From Oscheius tipulae (Eukaryota > Nematoda > Chromadorea > Rhabditida > Rhabditidae): a DNA stretch of 64,000 bases. Within the stretch, counting starts at the first letter, position 1. Each line of letters begins with the position of its first letter. The DNA lies in NCBI GenBank assembly GCA_037178975.1, contig JASJZH010000005.1, forward strand, positions 2,666,001 through 2,730,000. Direction: 5' to 3'. Position numbers and translations under genes: made by a program. Shown here one piece after another: positions 1 through 11,600 of this stretch. Below the pieces are notes generated by a model, which saw nothing but the letters and a program-made list of their open reading frames with translations, did not search any database and was not told where the DNA came from.

Positions 1-61
1 AAAGAGACATCAAATATTAGTAAACAAAAAAAGAAAAAACTGCCATATAATTTTCTTTTAG

Positions 62-669
62 TATTGCTTCTTATCCACCACAGTTTTCTGATGCTCACAT
101 AATCAGCGAGTTTAATCGAGCTGTAAAGGGATGGCAGCATTTCACTCCAGCTTTGAGAATTTCCCAAACGACAAACATTCAAGAAGCAAGCATTGTGATT
201 AACTTTACTGTAAGTTAATTCCAATAGATCGTCCGAACCGCCCGAAAAGATTGCTTCAGAGCACGACAAAAATTGCTCAATACCATTTGGAAAAGGTGTT
301 CTTGGTCATGCATTCTATCCGGAAAACGGCCATATTCATTATAATTTGGACTATAACTTTGACGAGTGTTAGTCTTCTCTTTTCTTGAACGAATTTATTT
401 AGGGCATGATAGACTTGGTATCAGCATCCACCATCAATTTGGCCATGCTCTCGGATTGGATCATGATCACAATGAAATGGGGTAAGTAGTTAAGCAACAA
501 GTTCGGAAAGTATACATTTAGTCTCATGTATGCGTACGACGTAAGACATGGAAGGTATTTCACGGGCACAAGTATTGAGAAACTGAAAGGAACGTACCGT
601 AAAATGGATAATCTCGTAGACGATTTACCTCGGAAGAGAAAAAGGAGCGTGCGGTCAGGAAGGACGTAA
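62..669 (+). CDS. Matrixin-type metalloproteinase, 3' part, catalytic Glu replaced by Gln
   Basis: Four spliced exons read as a matrix metalloproteinase catalytic domain: about 62-209, 250-367, 403-481 and 522-669, with introns of 40, 35 and 40 nt. The 5' end lies outside the window. Exon 1 carries the helix and strand segment ending SIVINF. Exon 2 carries the GHAFYP...HIHYN loop that supplies structural Zn/Ca ligands. The exon 2/3 join gives DEW. Exon 3 carries the zinc site HHQFGHALGLDH, and exon 4 the Met-turn LMYAYD. The family motif is HExGHxxGxxH. Here the general-base Glu is Gln (codon CAA at 435-437), while all three zinc His remain. There is no hemopexin domain; the protein ends in a basic tail (RKRKRS) at TAA 667-669. 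The open frame and clean splice sites argue against simple decay. It is probably a zinc-binding but proteolytically inactive homologue, or a recent pseudogene. Confidence 0.8.
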
Positions 670-683
670 CTGTGGTAGACTCT

Positions 684-1290
684 GTGTTTGTTTGTTTGTT
701 TGTGGAGTTGTTCGAGGCTGAAACAAAAGCAAAAAGCTACATTATTGTTATAAATTGTTGCTATCTAATTGAGTTGGGCAATAACTCGGAAGTGTGACGA
801 GGAACTCTGTTGCTACCAGCGAAAGACTGTAGAGTGGGAACAGAAACGGATATACAGAGGAGAACAGAGACACAGAGAGATACAGAGGCAGAGACTTAGG
901 AGAATAGACAGACAAGGAGACTGGAAGACAGGGAGACAGAGAGATCGAAATATCAAGATATCAAAAAATTGAGAGACAAATAGACAGTTGGAGAGGAGAG
1001 AGGAAGCGAGAGACAGAAATATAGAAAGACTGAGAGAAAGAGAGAGAGAGTCAAAGAGCAAGGGAAAGAGATTGATAGACAGAGTTACAGAGAGTCAGAA
1101 GTTCTCCTTTTACCGTCTCTTTTCTAGCCTTGAAAAACATTTGAACTGGCAACTAATTTTAACCACCCACACTTTCCCAAACTAAGAAGACGACGTTTAC
1201 TTAAATAATACGGAAAAAAGATGACCAGTAGCTGCGTCGCCAGACGACGAATTCGGCTGGTGTTATTATAAAATCCATAAACCGTAAGAC
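684..1290 (+). repeat. Dispersed repeat family, copy 1 (TTTG run plus flank)
   Basis: The copy begins with a TTTG run, followed by a GAGGCTGAAACAAAAGCAAA segment and an A/T-rich stretch rich in TTGTT. It then has a purine-rich insert and a conserved tail at 1100-1280 (TTTTCTAGCCTTGAA, CAGACGACGAA, TCGGCTGGTG). The same order of blocks recurs at about 7365-7650. Shorter copies lie near 8985-9110 (reverse) and 38868-38985. No coding capacity is seen. Confidence 0.6.
840..1100. repeat. Purine-rich AGAGACAG low-complexity tract
   Basis: About 260 bp are almost pure A/G with occasional C/T, built from variants of AGAGACAGAGA. The open frames on both strands here are compositional artefacts. The tract lies inside the dispersed repeat and is absent from the sister copy at 7.4 kb, so it looks like a local expansion. 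Confidence 0.75.
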
Positions 1291-1410
1291 ATTTAGAGTC
1301 CAGCGATTTCAATATCGAGACTGATCAGACAAATCGCTGGACATTTAGAATCCAGCTCCGCGTCTAGGAATAGCTGAATGTTTAGAGTGCAGAGATTCAG
1401 TTTCTAATCG
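1270..1410 (+). repeat. Three degenerate direct repeats
   Basis: The phrase ACATTTAGAGTCCAGC recurs with one to three changes near 1287, 1339 and 1378, with spacings of about 50 and 40 bp. No gene is seen between 670 and 1810. Confidence 0.5.
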
Positions 1411-1810
1411 CAGACATTGTTTATCGTGACGTGCGATTATTTTCTTCGCAAAACTTCAAAAATTAATAGGGCAATTCGCTCCAAGGCTGGCTCACTGCCG
1501 CTATTCGTTGGAAATGGACTATACATCACTTGGTTGCATGCTGCTGTGATTGCACCCGGGAACCAAGTAATCTAGGACGCCAAAGTGGCGAAAAATCGGA
1601 AACTTTATAGGGCTCCAGGAGGCAGAGGACATCCATTCCGCAGCTGAAAATTTGGGAAACACCATAATTTTCGATGCCCTTTCGAATGGCACCTACTTCG
1701 TTTCGATATCCCGCGGGCAACTAAAACCCTTCCCTAGTAAGCTGCTCCTTGTTTTGTCATTCTGAAGAAGATCGATCTTCGGGAAGCCTGAGAGACTTCG
1801 GTACTCAGGA

Positions 1811-2451
1811 TCCGTCATCGCCATCAGCTACCGAAGCGGCCCGGAATACGTGATGAAGATCAAGAAGGTTTCTATCAAGGCTCCTCTTCTAAAGCTGAAG
1901 CTACACGTCATGACGACTCTGAGCAGCAGAAAGGCCAAGCATTTTCCCGACCTCATCGAATAGGGCCGACTGGAGGATTTCAACTACATCGTGATAAAGT
2001 ACCTTGGCAGGAGTCTACAGGACATGAAGAAGGCCGGACCGGATGGACATCTCAATCTCGTCATAAGCGTTAGCTTCCAGTATCTCGAAGCTCTGGAAGA
2101 GTCATTGGGCTGGATTTCTGCATTGCGACATTAAGCCCGAGAACTTTGCCATCGGAAGACCGGAAAAAGCTACGACTCGTCTTCGGAATGGTCAGAAAAT
2201 ATGTCGACGCGAAGGTAGGCGGACTTTTTACTGACAGAGAGGCAACAAAGAGAGATCTTTCAGAACGTTATGCTTCCCCCTCGCAAGAAGGCTCCCTTCG
2301 CCGCACTCCTCGCTATGCCGTACTTGCCAGTCAGTACCAGAAGGAGCACAGACGATGGGCAGACGTGGAGAGCTGGTTTTACATGCTTATCGACTTTACC
2401 AATGCCAAGCTGCCGCAGAAGACTCAAATAGAATTTCTATCTGACATATAA
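1811..2451 (+). pseudogene. CK1/TTBK-like protein kinase pseudogene
   Basis: Pieces of a nematode casein-kinase-1-like catalytic domain appear in order across three frames. They are a beta3 lysine region (VMKIKK), an HFPDL segment, an LGRSLQDMKK hinge/helix segment, GFLHCDIKPENFAIGR as catalytic loop, FGMVRKY for the DFG region, and PRYAVLASQYQ followed by DVESWFYML for the activation and C-lobe part. An in-frame TAG lies at 1961-1963 and a frameshift near 2102. A second shift separates the catalytic loop from the DFG segment, and the DFG Asp itself is Val. HRD has become HCD. Some shifts could be unrecognised short introns, but the stop and the lost Asp mark it as non-functional. Confidence 0.75.
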
Positions 2452-2516
2452 GCTATAAGTAACCACCGAAAATCAACAAAAAAGTAGCGAATACAATACA
2501 CTAGCGATCAGATTTT

Positions 2517-5474
2517 TCAGACTCCCATCTTGGATTTGACGACCGCGGGGGCCGAGCTGGCCGGAAGGAGACGCATCTCAGTAATGAGGGCCGTGACCAG
2601 ATCCGGCGACACAATTTCGTCGTTTTGGCGTCGAAGGAGCGCGGTTCTGCCGGGATGATGGACCTTAAACTTCGAGGTTTTTTAGCCTAAAAAAATCGCT
2701 ACCATATCGACGAATTTGAAGGTCTGAGCACAGATGACGACAGGGACATTGAAGGCACGAGCCACGTAGCAAAACTGGGCAGAGCCTTTTGGGCACGAGA
2801 CGCCGCCGTGGAGGAAGACTGCCGAGGAGCTGAGAACAGCCATCTGAGCCTGAAATTGGCATATTTTGGTGCCAAAAAGAGGCTTACTGTAGGCATGACC
2901 CTTGCGATGCCCTTCATGTCACAGTAGTTCACGGTACAGCCCTTGTTGATTAGGCTCTTGGCGAGAAGGAAAGCTGAAAAGGGGAGATTTTATGACAGGT
3001 ATCGTTCTGTCCGGGGCTTACGAGGAGATCAAGTACTATCTTCTGAATAACTGATTAATGCTTTTCTAGTGTTTTCATGCAAAGTGAAGAAAACGAAAAA
3101 AAGGAGTAAAAGACAAAAAACTAAACTGAATAACAGGCATCTACCCCGGGCATTGTTACTCTACTACAGAGATTTTGTTTCAACGGTATCATTAAATGTC
3201 AAGCAAATCTTTGTGCTTCAGTTTCTTCATCGTATCTGCTATTTCTTATACGAAAAGACCAACCTGGACTCTCGACTTTTCTTGAAAGGGACCATTCATC
3301 ATCGACGACAGTCACGACAATCTTCTTCTCGATCAACACGCCGGCAATCTCTTCAATGATCCTATTTCTGCAAGTTTTTTTGTTACACAATGACTAAAAA
3401 AACTCGTACCCTCCGTAGACGACGATCTCGGTGATTTTGACGAGTTTCTTCTCCAGATGCGAGGCGATTTCCACCGTCGAATTGACGAAATGAGTAGTTT
3501 CCAGGCTGTCGAGCTCGTCTACGACGAGTTCCAACGAGTCCTCCTGGCTGAGATTCTCGTCTATTTTCTGCAGCTGACGTCGAATGAGACGGAAAATGTT
3601 GCTCAGAGCCGGTGGAAGAGACCATTTGTCTGGAAATTTTTTTGTTTTGAAGGTCGAAATAGGAAAAAAATACCATTATCGGTAAGGAAGACGATTTGAT
3701 GTATCAGAAGCTGTTCAGCCTTGTCGTATTTTCGGGCTACGAGGAACTTGTTTGTATAAAAATCGGTGAACATCTGGAAGAATAGGGTAGTTTTGATGAG
3801 GTTTTGGGGGCCGAAACTGCGAATTTTTTATTTATGGTTCTGCCGGATTTATATACGGTCTCGGCTTAGTTTTCTAGCCCAATTTCTCGCTTTTACATAC
3901 TGTTTGTTTTTGCTCTTTTACCAGTTTCACTGGCATTTTTTTTGGAAAATACTCGGCTCGAGCCGAATGTTTTGGCTCGACGCCCAAGTATACTGTCCAT
4001 ATATTTCGCTATTCTCTGTGAAGCCATTAAGACGATAACATTATAGAGGACCATGGTTTTCGTATATTTCTCTGCTGAAACATTATGGAAGTGGGCACTT
4101 GGCTTGTGTCTCGCTTCGAAATGTTGAGTCAGAATGTTTCTACTCTTGGCTATAGCGTATACCTTTCTCCATCAGCCAAGAAGACCAAACTTGTAGTTAT
4201 ACGGTCTAGCTGAAATTGGAAAGAAAACATGTCGTTTTAGTAGTGGCTCCTTCGAAGAGAAGTAGAAATGTTTTGCGTCTTGGCTATATAAATTGTCCCA
4301 CTTGTGTGATCCTGCTCCTCGCTCTGACTGTAAGTTGTCTATAAGGGCTTGTTGCTGGCAATTTTCCATATTCTTTCCGCTGCTCATTTGGCTATGGAGC
4401 TATTGGTCCCGTTCTAGGAGCAAAAAATCTCTGTAACGAAGTCTCACGAGTATAAAAAAAGGATGAATGAACTGTCAAAGTTATCTTTACTACGTTAGAG
4501 CCATTTTTTCCAGTTCCGAAACCAAAAAAAAGTGAACTCACCATCTTACAGGCCTTCAGAAACTCCCTTCCAAGCTCGTCCACATTCCTACAGAGTTCAT
4601 TCTCGCACAGCTTGACCAGGTTCAAGAAGGCCGGATGCACGTCGCGCGGCTGATTCGTCAGCGGGTCTAAAATGCTCAATTTTTTAAAAGTTCCGTGCTC
4701 GAAAATACCATAAAGATCGTCCTTAGTCTCCTGGAAAGATGTCTTCTTCTGATCGGAGGCGTAGACGGTTAGATCTGAACTATCTTCTGTGGAAAAACTG
4801 AGAAACTAACCAAATTTGACTTCCTGCTCGTTTCCTCGTCCAGTTGGCTGCGTTTTCAGGACCGATTTAGTCGCTGGGGGCGGGGGACTCGTGATTTTGA
4901 TCACAGAGAACTTCTCGGCAATCTCGTTTTCCTTCTCAGCTGCTTTAGAAGTTTTCGGCTGAGAAATTACGTTAAGAAGTTGTCAAAAAGCTTGAATAAA
5001 CTGAATTCCCAACAGACAAGGAGTCAGCTCTATTTGCTCATCTTTTTCCTTCTTAACTTCAAAATAACATTTTCTAAAGGTTCCGGATCAAAAGTAGACA
5101 TGATTACAGCGTTATTTTGCGATCAAAATATGGGGTTCGGACCTCGAAGAACTACGGAACTTTACAGAGTGTGAAAACTGAGCCTCTTAGCACGAAATAA
5201 CTGTTGGAAAACAAACAACTTCTGGCTCGTATCAAACAAAGGATTAACCTGCTGCTGTGACTTTTTCTTCCCCTCAGCTCCTCCCTCCGTCTCTTCCTCC
5301 TTCTGTGTAGCCTTCTTAGCTGCCGCTGCCTCCGCACGAGCCTTCTTTTCCGCCGCCTTCGCAGCCCTCTGGGCCTTCTTCTCCTCGGCCGTCATATCCT
5401 TTTTCTGGAACTTTTTAGTTACCTAAATTTGAAAAATGACCTACAAACTCGTTTTCCTTTGCCTCCTCGACCAT
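2517..5474 (-). CDS. eif-2Bdelta: Translation initiation factor eIF2B subunit delta
   Basis: This is the delta subunit of eIF2B, the GTP-exchange factor for eIF2 in the cytosol. The gene is on the minus strand. ATG lies at 5472-5474, just behind an acceptor-like CTATTTTACAG, and TGA at 2517-2519. The N-terminus is the Lys/Glu/Ala-rich tract typical of delta subunits (MTAEEKKAQRAAKAAEKK). It is followed by a linker exon near 4815-4960, then VHPAFLNLVKLCENELCR near 4555-4670. After a roughly 750-nt intron come QLLIHQIVFLTDN, a helical exon near 3410-3640, VVYGGNRIIEEIAGVL, and the IF-2B Rossmann-like part: VSCPKGSAQFCYVARAFNVP, then DLVTALITEMRLLP at the C-terminus. Downstream introns are about 38 nt. 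The conserved interior and intact ends support a working gene. Exact borders of the exons around 2960-3300 are uncertain. Confidence 0.85.
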
Positions 5475-5670
5475 TTTGACTGTAAAATAGTGTTTTTGGT
5501 ATTAAAAGAAAAACTACAAAGAAATGGGTGGAAAATACCACGAAAACCAGCAGAAAAAGTCTACAGATAAGATTCATTCATGTGTTACTATGAAAAAAGA
5601 GACGATTAAATGTATGAGAAATGATCGGGGGCATATTGTAAATAGGGCAAACCCGCACAAAAACCTGTAT
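5475..5670 (-). promoter_or_regulatory. Intercistronic region between Nup214 and eIF2B delta, with trans-splice-like acceptor
   Basis: Only 196 bp separate the Nup214 stop from the eIF2B delta ATG on the same strand. A T-rich stretch ends in CTATTTTACAG, five bases before the eIF2B delta ATG. This is the arrangement of a nematode operon with a downstream spliced-leader acceptor. It is inferred from spacing and motif only. Confidence 0.5.
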
Positions 5671-8600
5671 CTAATTTTGGCGCCAATTGAAGACATTCTG
5701 CTGCTGTTGTCCCTGTGCGGCGAACAGATTCCCGGCTCCGGCACCGCTTGCATACTTGGCAAAACCTCCACCAGCTGCCGGGGTGCTCGTGGCTGCCGCC
5801 GGGGCTCCTCCTCCGAAGACGGGCTTGCCGCCAAAGACGTTCTGTTTGGCCGCACCGCCACCAAAGCTCGCCGCGGCGCCAAATTTCGGTGTCGACGTGT
5901 TGAAGGGCTGAAATGGAAGTGGTTACTGGCTTTTTTTAGTGGTACAATTATAGGCTTTGACTGAGGGATTACTCCTATTCAATCACCGGAACATTTCTGA
6001 CACAAACTTCAAGGATGTTGAACTCAGAAAAGCAAAAACTTACGAAACAAGAACAGAGCGATTTGGTGATGTATGATTCCACTACAAATCGATTCTCGTG
6101 CCGTTCTGCATTACTGTTAACAAGTCTCTATGCTAAATGTACAAAGAAGTCGATATCTCAACAATGGAGGGCTATCTTTGTAGCGGAGCCTGGAATCATG
6201 TTTCGGTCTACAAAACACTAAAATCTCAGAGCAAAACAATCGTGTTTCATTGTTTTTTTCGCTACGCCCTCGGTCGTTTCAAGCCAATTTTTTATAATAG
6301 CATATAATCATGTTTCCCACTACAAAACATTACGATTTAGAAGCAAAAGAACCTGCTTTCATTACTCTTCTCCTCAATTGTTTCACATCAAACCACTATG
6401 TTTTACGAGTATAAAACTAACCGAATTAGAGCTCTGCTGCTGCTGTGCTCCCTGTCCTCCGAAACCTCCTCCAAAAATGCCACTTCCTCCGGTCTGTTGA
6501 ACTCCTCCGCCTCCAAAAATACTCGTCTTAGGGGCTGTGCTGGCCGCAGCCGATTGGAAATTTCCAAACGCGTTCGGATTGCTCTTCTAAAGCATAATTT
6601 TTAACTTAATATCCAAAAAAATAATGTTAATTACCTGAGCATTAGAGAAAAGACTGAATCCTTGTTTCTGCTGGGCCGCTTGGGGCTGCTGACTCTGTCC
6701 GATGGCACTGCTGAAGATGTTCTTCGATTGGGTCGCTGCGGCTCCGCCTCCCAGGGACATACTTCTTTAAATTTTAATTATTTTCAAGTAAAAAAAGAAC
6801 TGAAAAACCCAAAAGATCCGAATCCAGAACCGCCAGACTGGGCTGCTGAAGCTGCTCCCATCTCGTCTTCCATCATTCCCTCCTCGACTGTAGCTTTGGC
6901 GGCAGCTAGGAAGCCTGAAAGTATGAAATTTTTGTTGCCAAAAGGATCATATGTCGCGTATTTCTGTCATGACCACTTTCAGGCAATTGTAATATTCTCT
7001 TCGAGTTCAACATGGCAACATATTCTCTGGGATATGGAAACGTCCAAATGGCAGAAGTAGTCGAACTTAGCAACTGCCTTACTACAAAAAGATGACTTTT
7101 TTTTGTACTTTCCCGATCACAATAAGCCGAATATTCGCATTAAACTTTTTCGGCTGTTTTTTTTACGGCCAGCACTGTTTTGCAAACTGAGATTGAAGCT
7201 ACAAGCTTAGAAAATTTTGTAACAGGGGTCAATGATCCATCTTGGTGCAGTTTTTTAGTGGTTTGCAAAGATTCTCTGGTTCTAGGAAGACTTGATTGAT
7301 CATTAACATTACGCATCACCTGATCCAAATTATGAAAAGGCGATGATGTCCGTTCCTGAGTTTATCTGTTTGCTTGATTGTTTGTTTGTCCGTGGCCACG
7401 AAAGAAAAGCAAAACAAAAAGTTGTAAATTGTTGTTGTAAAATATTGCCTATTAATTAAGCTGGACAAGAGAGAGTGATTCTCCTTCTACCAAATTTTTT
7501 CTAGCCTTGAAATTCTTTTGTACTTTGAACGATCCACTTTTTCCCAAACAGAAGAAACATAAAATGCAGGGAAAAATTCAGATGACCAGAAAAGCCGTCG
7601 GCAGACGACGAAGCCGGCTAGTGGACATTTGGAAAGCCTAATTACAAAAAAAAAGGAGCTAAAGAAGCGCAAAACTGTCAGGCAGATTTCTGTTTACTTT
7701 TTTTTAAATTTCAGTCTCAAGATCTTGATTACTCAATAAAAAGTATCAAAAAGACCCACCAGATGAAGCTGCCGGCTTCTGGGAAAAGCTGAAAGTGTTG
7801 GACGGCTGTGGTTGAGCGGCTGCTGAAGATGCCGTAGCCGGAGCGGTTCCTTCATTTTGTTTGAAACTGAATGTCGGCTTCGCGGCGCCTAAAAAGCATT
7901 TTTATACATGAAAAAATCAAAAATACCGCCAGCAAAGCCCCCAAATCCACTACTGGCCGGGGCCGCTGCAGCGGTCTGTCCTCCTCCAAAAATGCTCGGC
8001 TTTTCCTGCTGTTGAGGGATGGCCTGTCCGAATCCGCTCGGCTTGAAACTGAATGACGGCTCTGCAGGTTTTACCGGAGTATCTTGATCTGAAAGTAGAG
8101 TTTTTACACAGGAAATGGACGGGAACTGACTGGAAGTGGGAGTGCTGAAGCTGAAAGTCGCTTCCTGCTTGGCTGGAGTAGCTAATGTAGTGGTTGTAGC
8201 TGTTGTTGGAGGCGTAGAAGTTGCGACAGAAGCAGCTACAGTCGTGGCGGCCTTTCCGAATGAGAAAGAGCTTTCTTGGGGAGTCAAGGCTGAAAATAGT
8301 GGCCTTTTTATCGTTGAAAACGCAGACGTTGCATAACTTCGCCTACGGTTACTTACAGTCTAAAAATGGTTTGTTTGAGGTCCAGGACATTGCCATTTTT
8401 TCTCTTACTTTACACCAGTTGGCACAGACTATCTCAACTCAAAATATGACTCGTCCCCTCACTCTCATTCTATTACATACTATAAAGGGAACCACAGTAA
8501 AAAAAAACTTCTAGTACCAAGGAATGGTCATACACAAAAAAAAAATGTCTGGAAAGAACAAAAGTACCCAAAGTATACAGAATTTGTATACTCATTGTTT

Positions 8601-11600
8601 TTTAATGAAGACCAGCTGCCGGCGGCAGCTTCGCAGCCCTTTGGCCTTTGCTTAGAATTGACCACAGGCGGCTGCGCCGCTTCCCTATTAGCGTTTCTTC
8701 TACAGCTGGCTTGTCCCCTTGTCTCTTGACATGAAATGACTTGTCAGCTTTTTTGGGTATTAGTGTTGACATGCAATTGTGCGGACACCATGACAGACGG
8801 ACGGATAAAGACGTCTTCGACGGCTTCGCCATTCTTTTGCCATCAGTTTACATTAGCGGCTGCGCCGCTTCGTGGTTACAGAAATCTCCCAGTGGCTTCA
8901 CTGTGATAAAAGCCAAGTTCTATAGCGCACCCAAAGTTGACCTGTCAACCGTTTGTTTAGGCAATAACTGTTTTTGAACAACAAAACTTTTGAACAACTA
9001 ATTGGCTCGCTTCTGTTTCGTGACCACGGACAAACAAACAAACAAACAAACAAACAAACAAACAAACAAACAAACAAACAGACAAACAAAGAAACAGAGT
9101 CCGCCACAGAAACCATCGCGCTTTAGATAGTAGAGATACTTCTTCTCTCGATCTCTCGGAATACCTCATGAGTTTTGCTCATAAACTCTCTATCCAATAA
9201 TTTATCCTTTTAGATTCATCATTAAATAAAAAAGTCTTACGCGCTTATTCTTTGGATGAAACTATAGAAAACAAACTCACCAGCAGTCTGTTGTTTCTTT
9301 TCCTCTTCCGCTTTTTCCTCCGTCTTCTTCGGGGTTTCCGTCTCCTCCTTTTTCACCTCTTCCTTAATCTCCGGTATTTTCTTATTCTCTCCCAGTGTCA
9401 GTCCAGCTCCTCCGAAGATCGAGTCGTTCTTTTTCGGCTCCGGCGTCGAGACGACCGGCTCTGTCGGGAAGATCGAGGGCTTGGCCGTCAGCAGCTGCTT
9501 CTTCTCCAACGATTGAGGTGTAATGACTGAAATTTTGTGCTTATTTTCAGCAGGAAAATGGAAAATACCTGTTTCGGCCGGAACTGGAGTCTTTACGGCG
9601 GGTGCGATAGGGGGAGGTCTCTCGAAGAGTTTCGGGGTATTCAAAGTCAATGTAGAGGAAGCAGTCGAATCCGGGGCACTGACGCTCACCGGGGTCCCGG
9701 GAAGCACAAATCCGGGCGAAGGCTGCGGCTTGAGCGGGGTGGCTAAATTACAGAGTTTTTAGGTACTTCTCATGACGCGAATACCGTCCAGTTTATCTCA
9801 GTTTGACTAGGATCACCTTTCGTTTTTATATAACTTGCTCGCAAAAAATTTGGCGTGTCTGTTTCCCCTCCCCCCGTGCTTTAGCAAAAAAAAAAACAAG
9901 TTGGCGAAGTGCTAAGATCCGCAATTCAAACCAGACTCCCCGGATGCGATCCCCCTACATTGTTATTTTTTTCGAGTTATTTTGGGTCGTAACAGACTTA
10001 GCAAAAGTTATTAGAATGAGAAAGGACAAGAATTTCAGCCCTAAAGTGGCAGGCAATATAGGTCAAAAAGCGTTGCCTCCAGACGGGATTGAACCATCGA
10101 TCTTCTGTTTACAAGACCGACGCTCTGTCACTGAGTTATAGAGGTTTCTTTTCTTTTAGTGCTTCTTCTGACACCAAAAGTCCTAAACCTGTCCAAACAG
10201 TCGGTTCTAGCGCTATTTCCCTGTCAATCCGACCCCCAAAAATGAGCACAAGAGCACTTATGCCGTCTGTCTTGTAAACAGATTTTCATAATAATTTGCA
10301 TTAAAAAATGAGCAAACCTGGAACTTTGGGCGAGAGCATCATCGTCGGCTGTTGAACCCTCACCTCCTTCTCGACAATTTTGATCTGAGGCGGCTGGTCA
10401 ATTTGGGTAGCGGCGTCTCTCTGTCCTTGCTGCGGTGTCCTCATCGGTCTCGGGGTGCTTCGAACCGAACTGTTTAGCTAATTTTTTTGTTCTAGACAGG
10501 TCGAAAGTGGACATACCGCTGCCAGAAGAGAATCCTTTATGTTTTCGAAGCTGTCCTGTGGCATGACGGGGGTCACAGGCTCGTCGCTGACCAGTGGCGA
10601 GGGTTCAACTTTGCGAATTGGGACGTTTACCTACAAAATAGTCTATTGCTAACCAAAAAATAACAAGAAACTCACAGATAGCCTGCCGAAATGCTCCTTC
10701 GTCCTGTCCCTGGCCTCGATCAAATTTTTATTCTCAGTTTTTGAAGGCGTCGCATTGACAATACTGTAGATATGGGCAGCTGCGAGAGGGTCCTTATCGG
10801 CATTCTTGGACATGCTATAATGAAGTTTTAGACGGCTGAACTCATGCGCTGGTGCAGAATTCAGACTATGGATGTAAAGATCACTTGTTGGAATCCCACT
10901 CATGACAAAAGTTCTTTTTAGATATTAATCTGATAGAAAAGCCTGTTGTAAGCCTTTATCGTCTAGTCTGGTCGTGAGTAGTTGTTCGAAGCCAAATATC
11001 CTACTTTTGAGCATGGCGCAATCGGTTAGAGTCTCAATTACTAAACAAAAGATCCCGGGTTCGAATCCCACTTATAACAAGATCGTTTCTAGTTCTTCAA
11101 AACCCGAACTACAAAAGTAAAAACGTACAATTTGGCGAGCCTGAGCTGCTTCAGCTCGTCATCAATCTGGTCCATCTTTCCTGTCAGACGGCTCGTCCAT
11201 CTCTGGATTGTCTTCAGCTGCGAACGAATGTAGTCGCGATCCACGTCGTTCAGGGAGGGAGCCGGTCGGAGGAGTCTTTTCTTGGTCTGACGACAGTCAT
11301 TGAAGAGCTGCTTGCCCTCAGCGTATTTGACCTGAACGTCGTCGAGACGGAGCGTCAAACGGCGCATTTTCTCATCCTGAAACAGGAAATTAGACAAGCA
11401 GAGAAAAAAGAGATAGAGACAAAAAAAAACATACCAAATCGAAGCTGTCCTGATTGAATTTGGCCGCCACCTCGGGATCGGAGCTGGTCCATCTCTTCAC
11501 GAGCTCATTCTTGGCCGCAGCAGCTGCCGTAATTTCCGCGATCCGGTCCTCCAGCTTTTGGTATTTGACCTCCAGCTGGGTAATGACTCGGCCCCAGTTC

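Noticed and set aside
813-1061. Long open frames rich in Leu/Ser/Arg over the AGAGACAG tract on both strands
   Set aside because: Artefact of simple-sequence composition; no domain and no splice context.
9252-9530. Plus-strand Leu/Arg-rich frame in the Nup214 region
   Set aside because: Shadow of the minus-strand Lys/Glu- and FG-rich nucleoporin exon.
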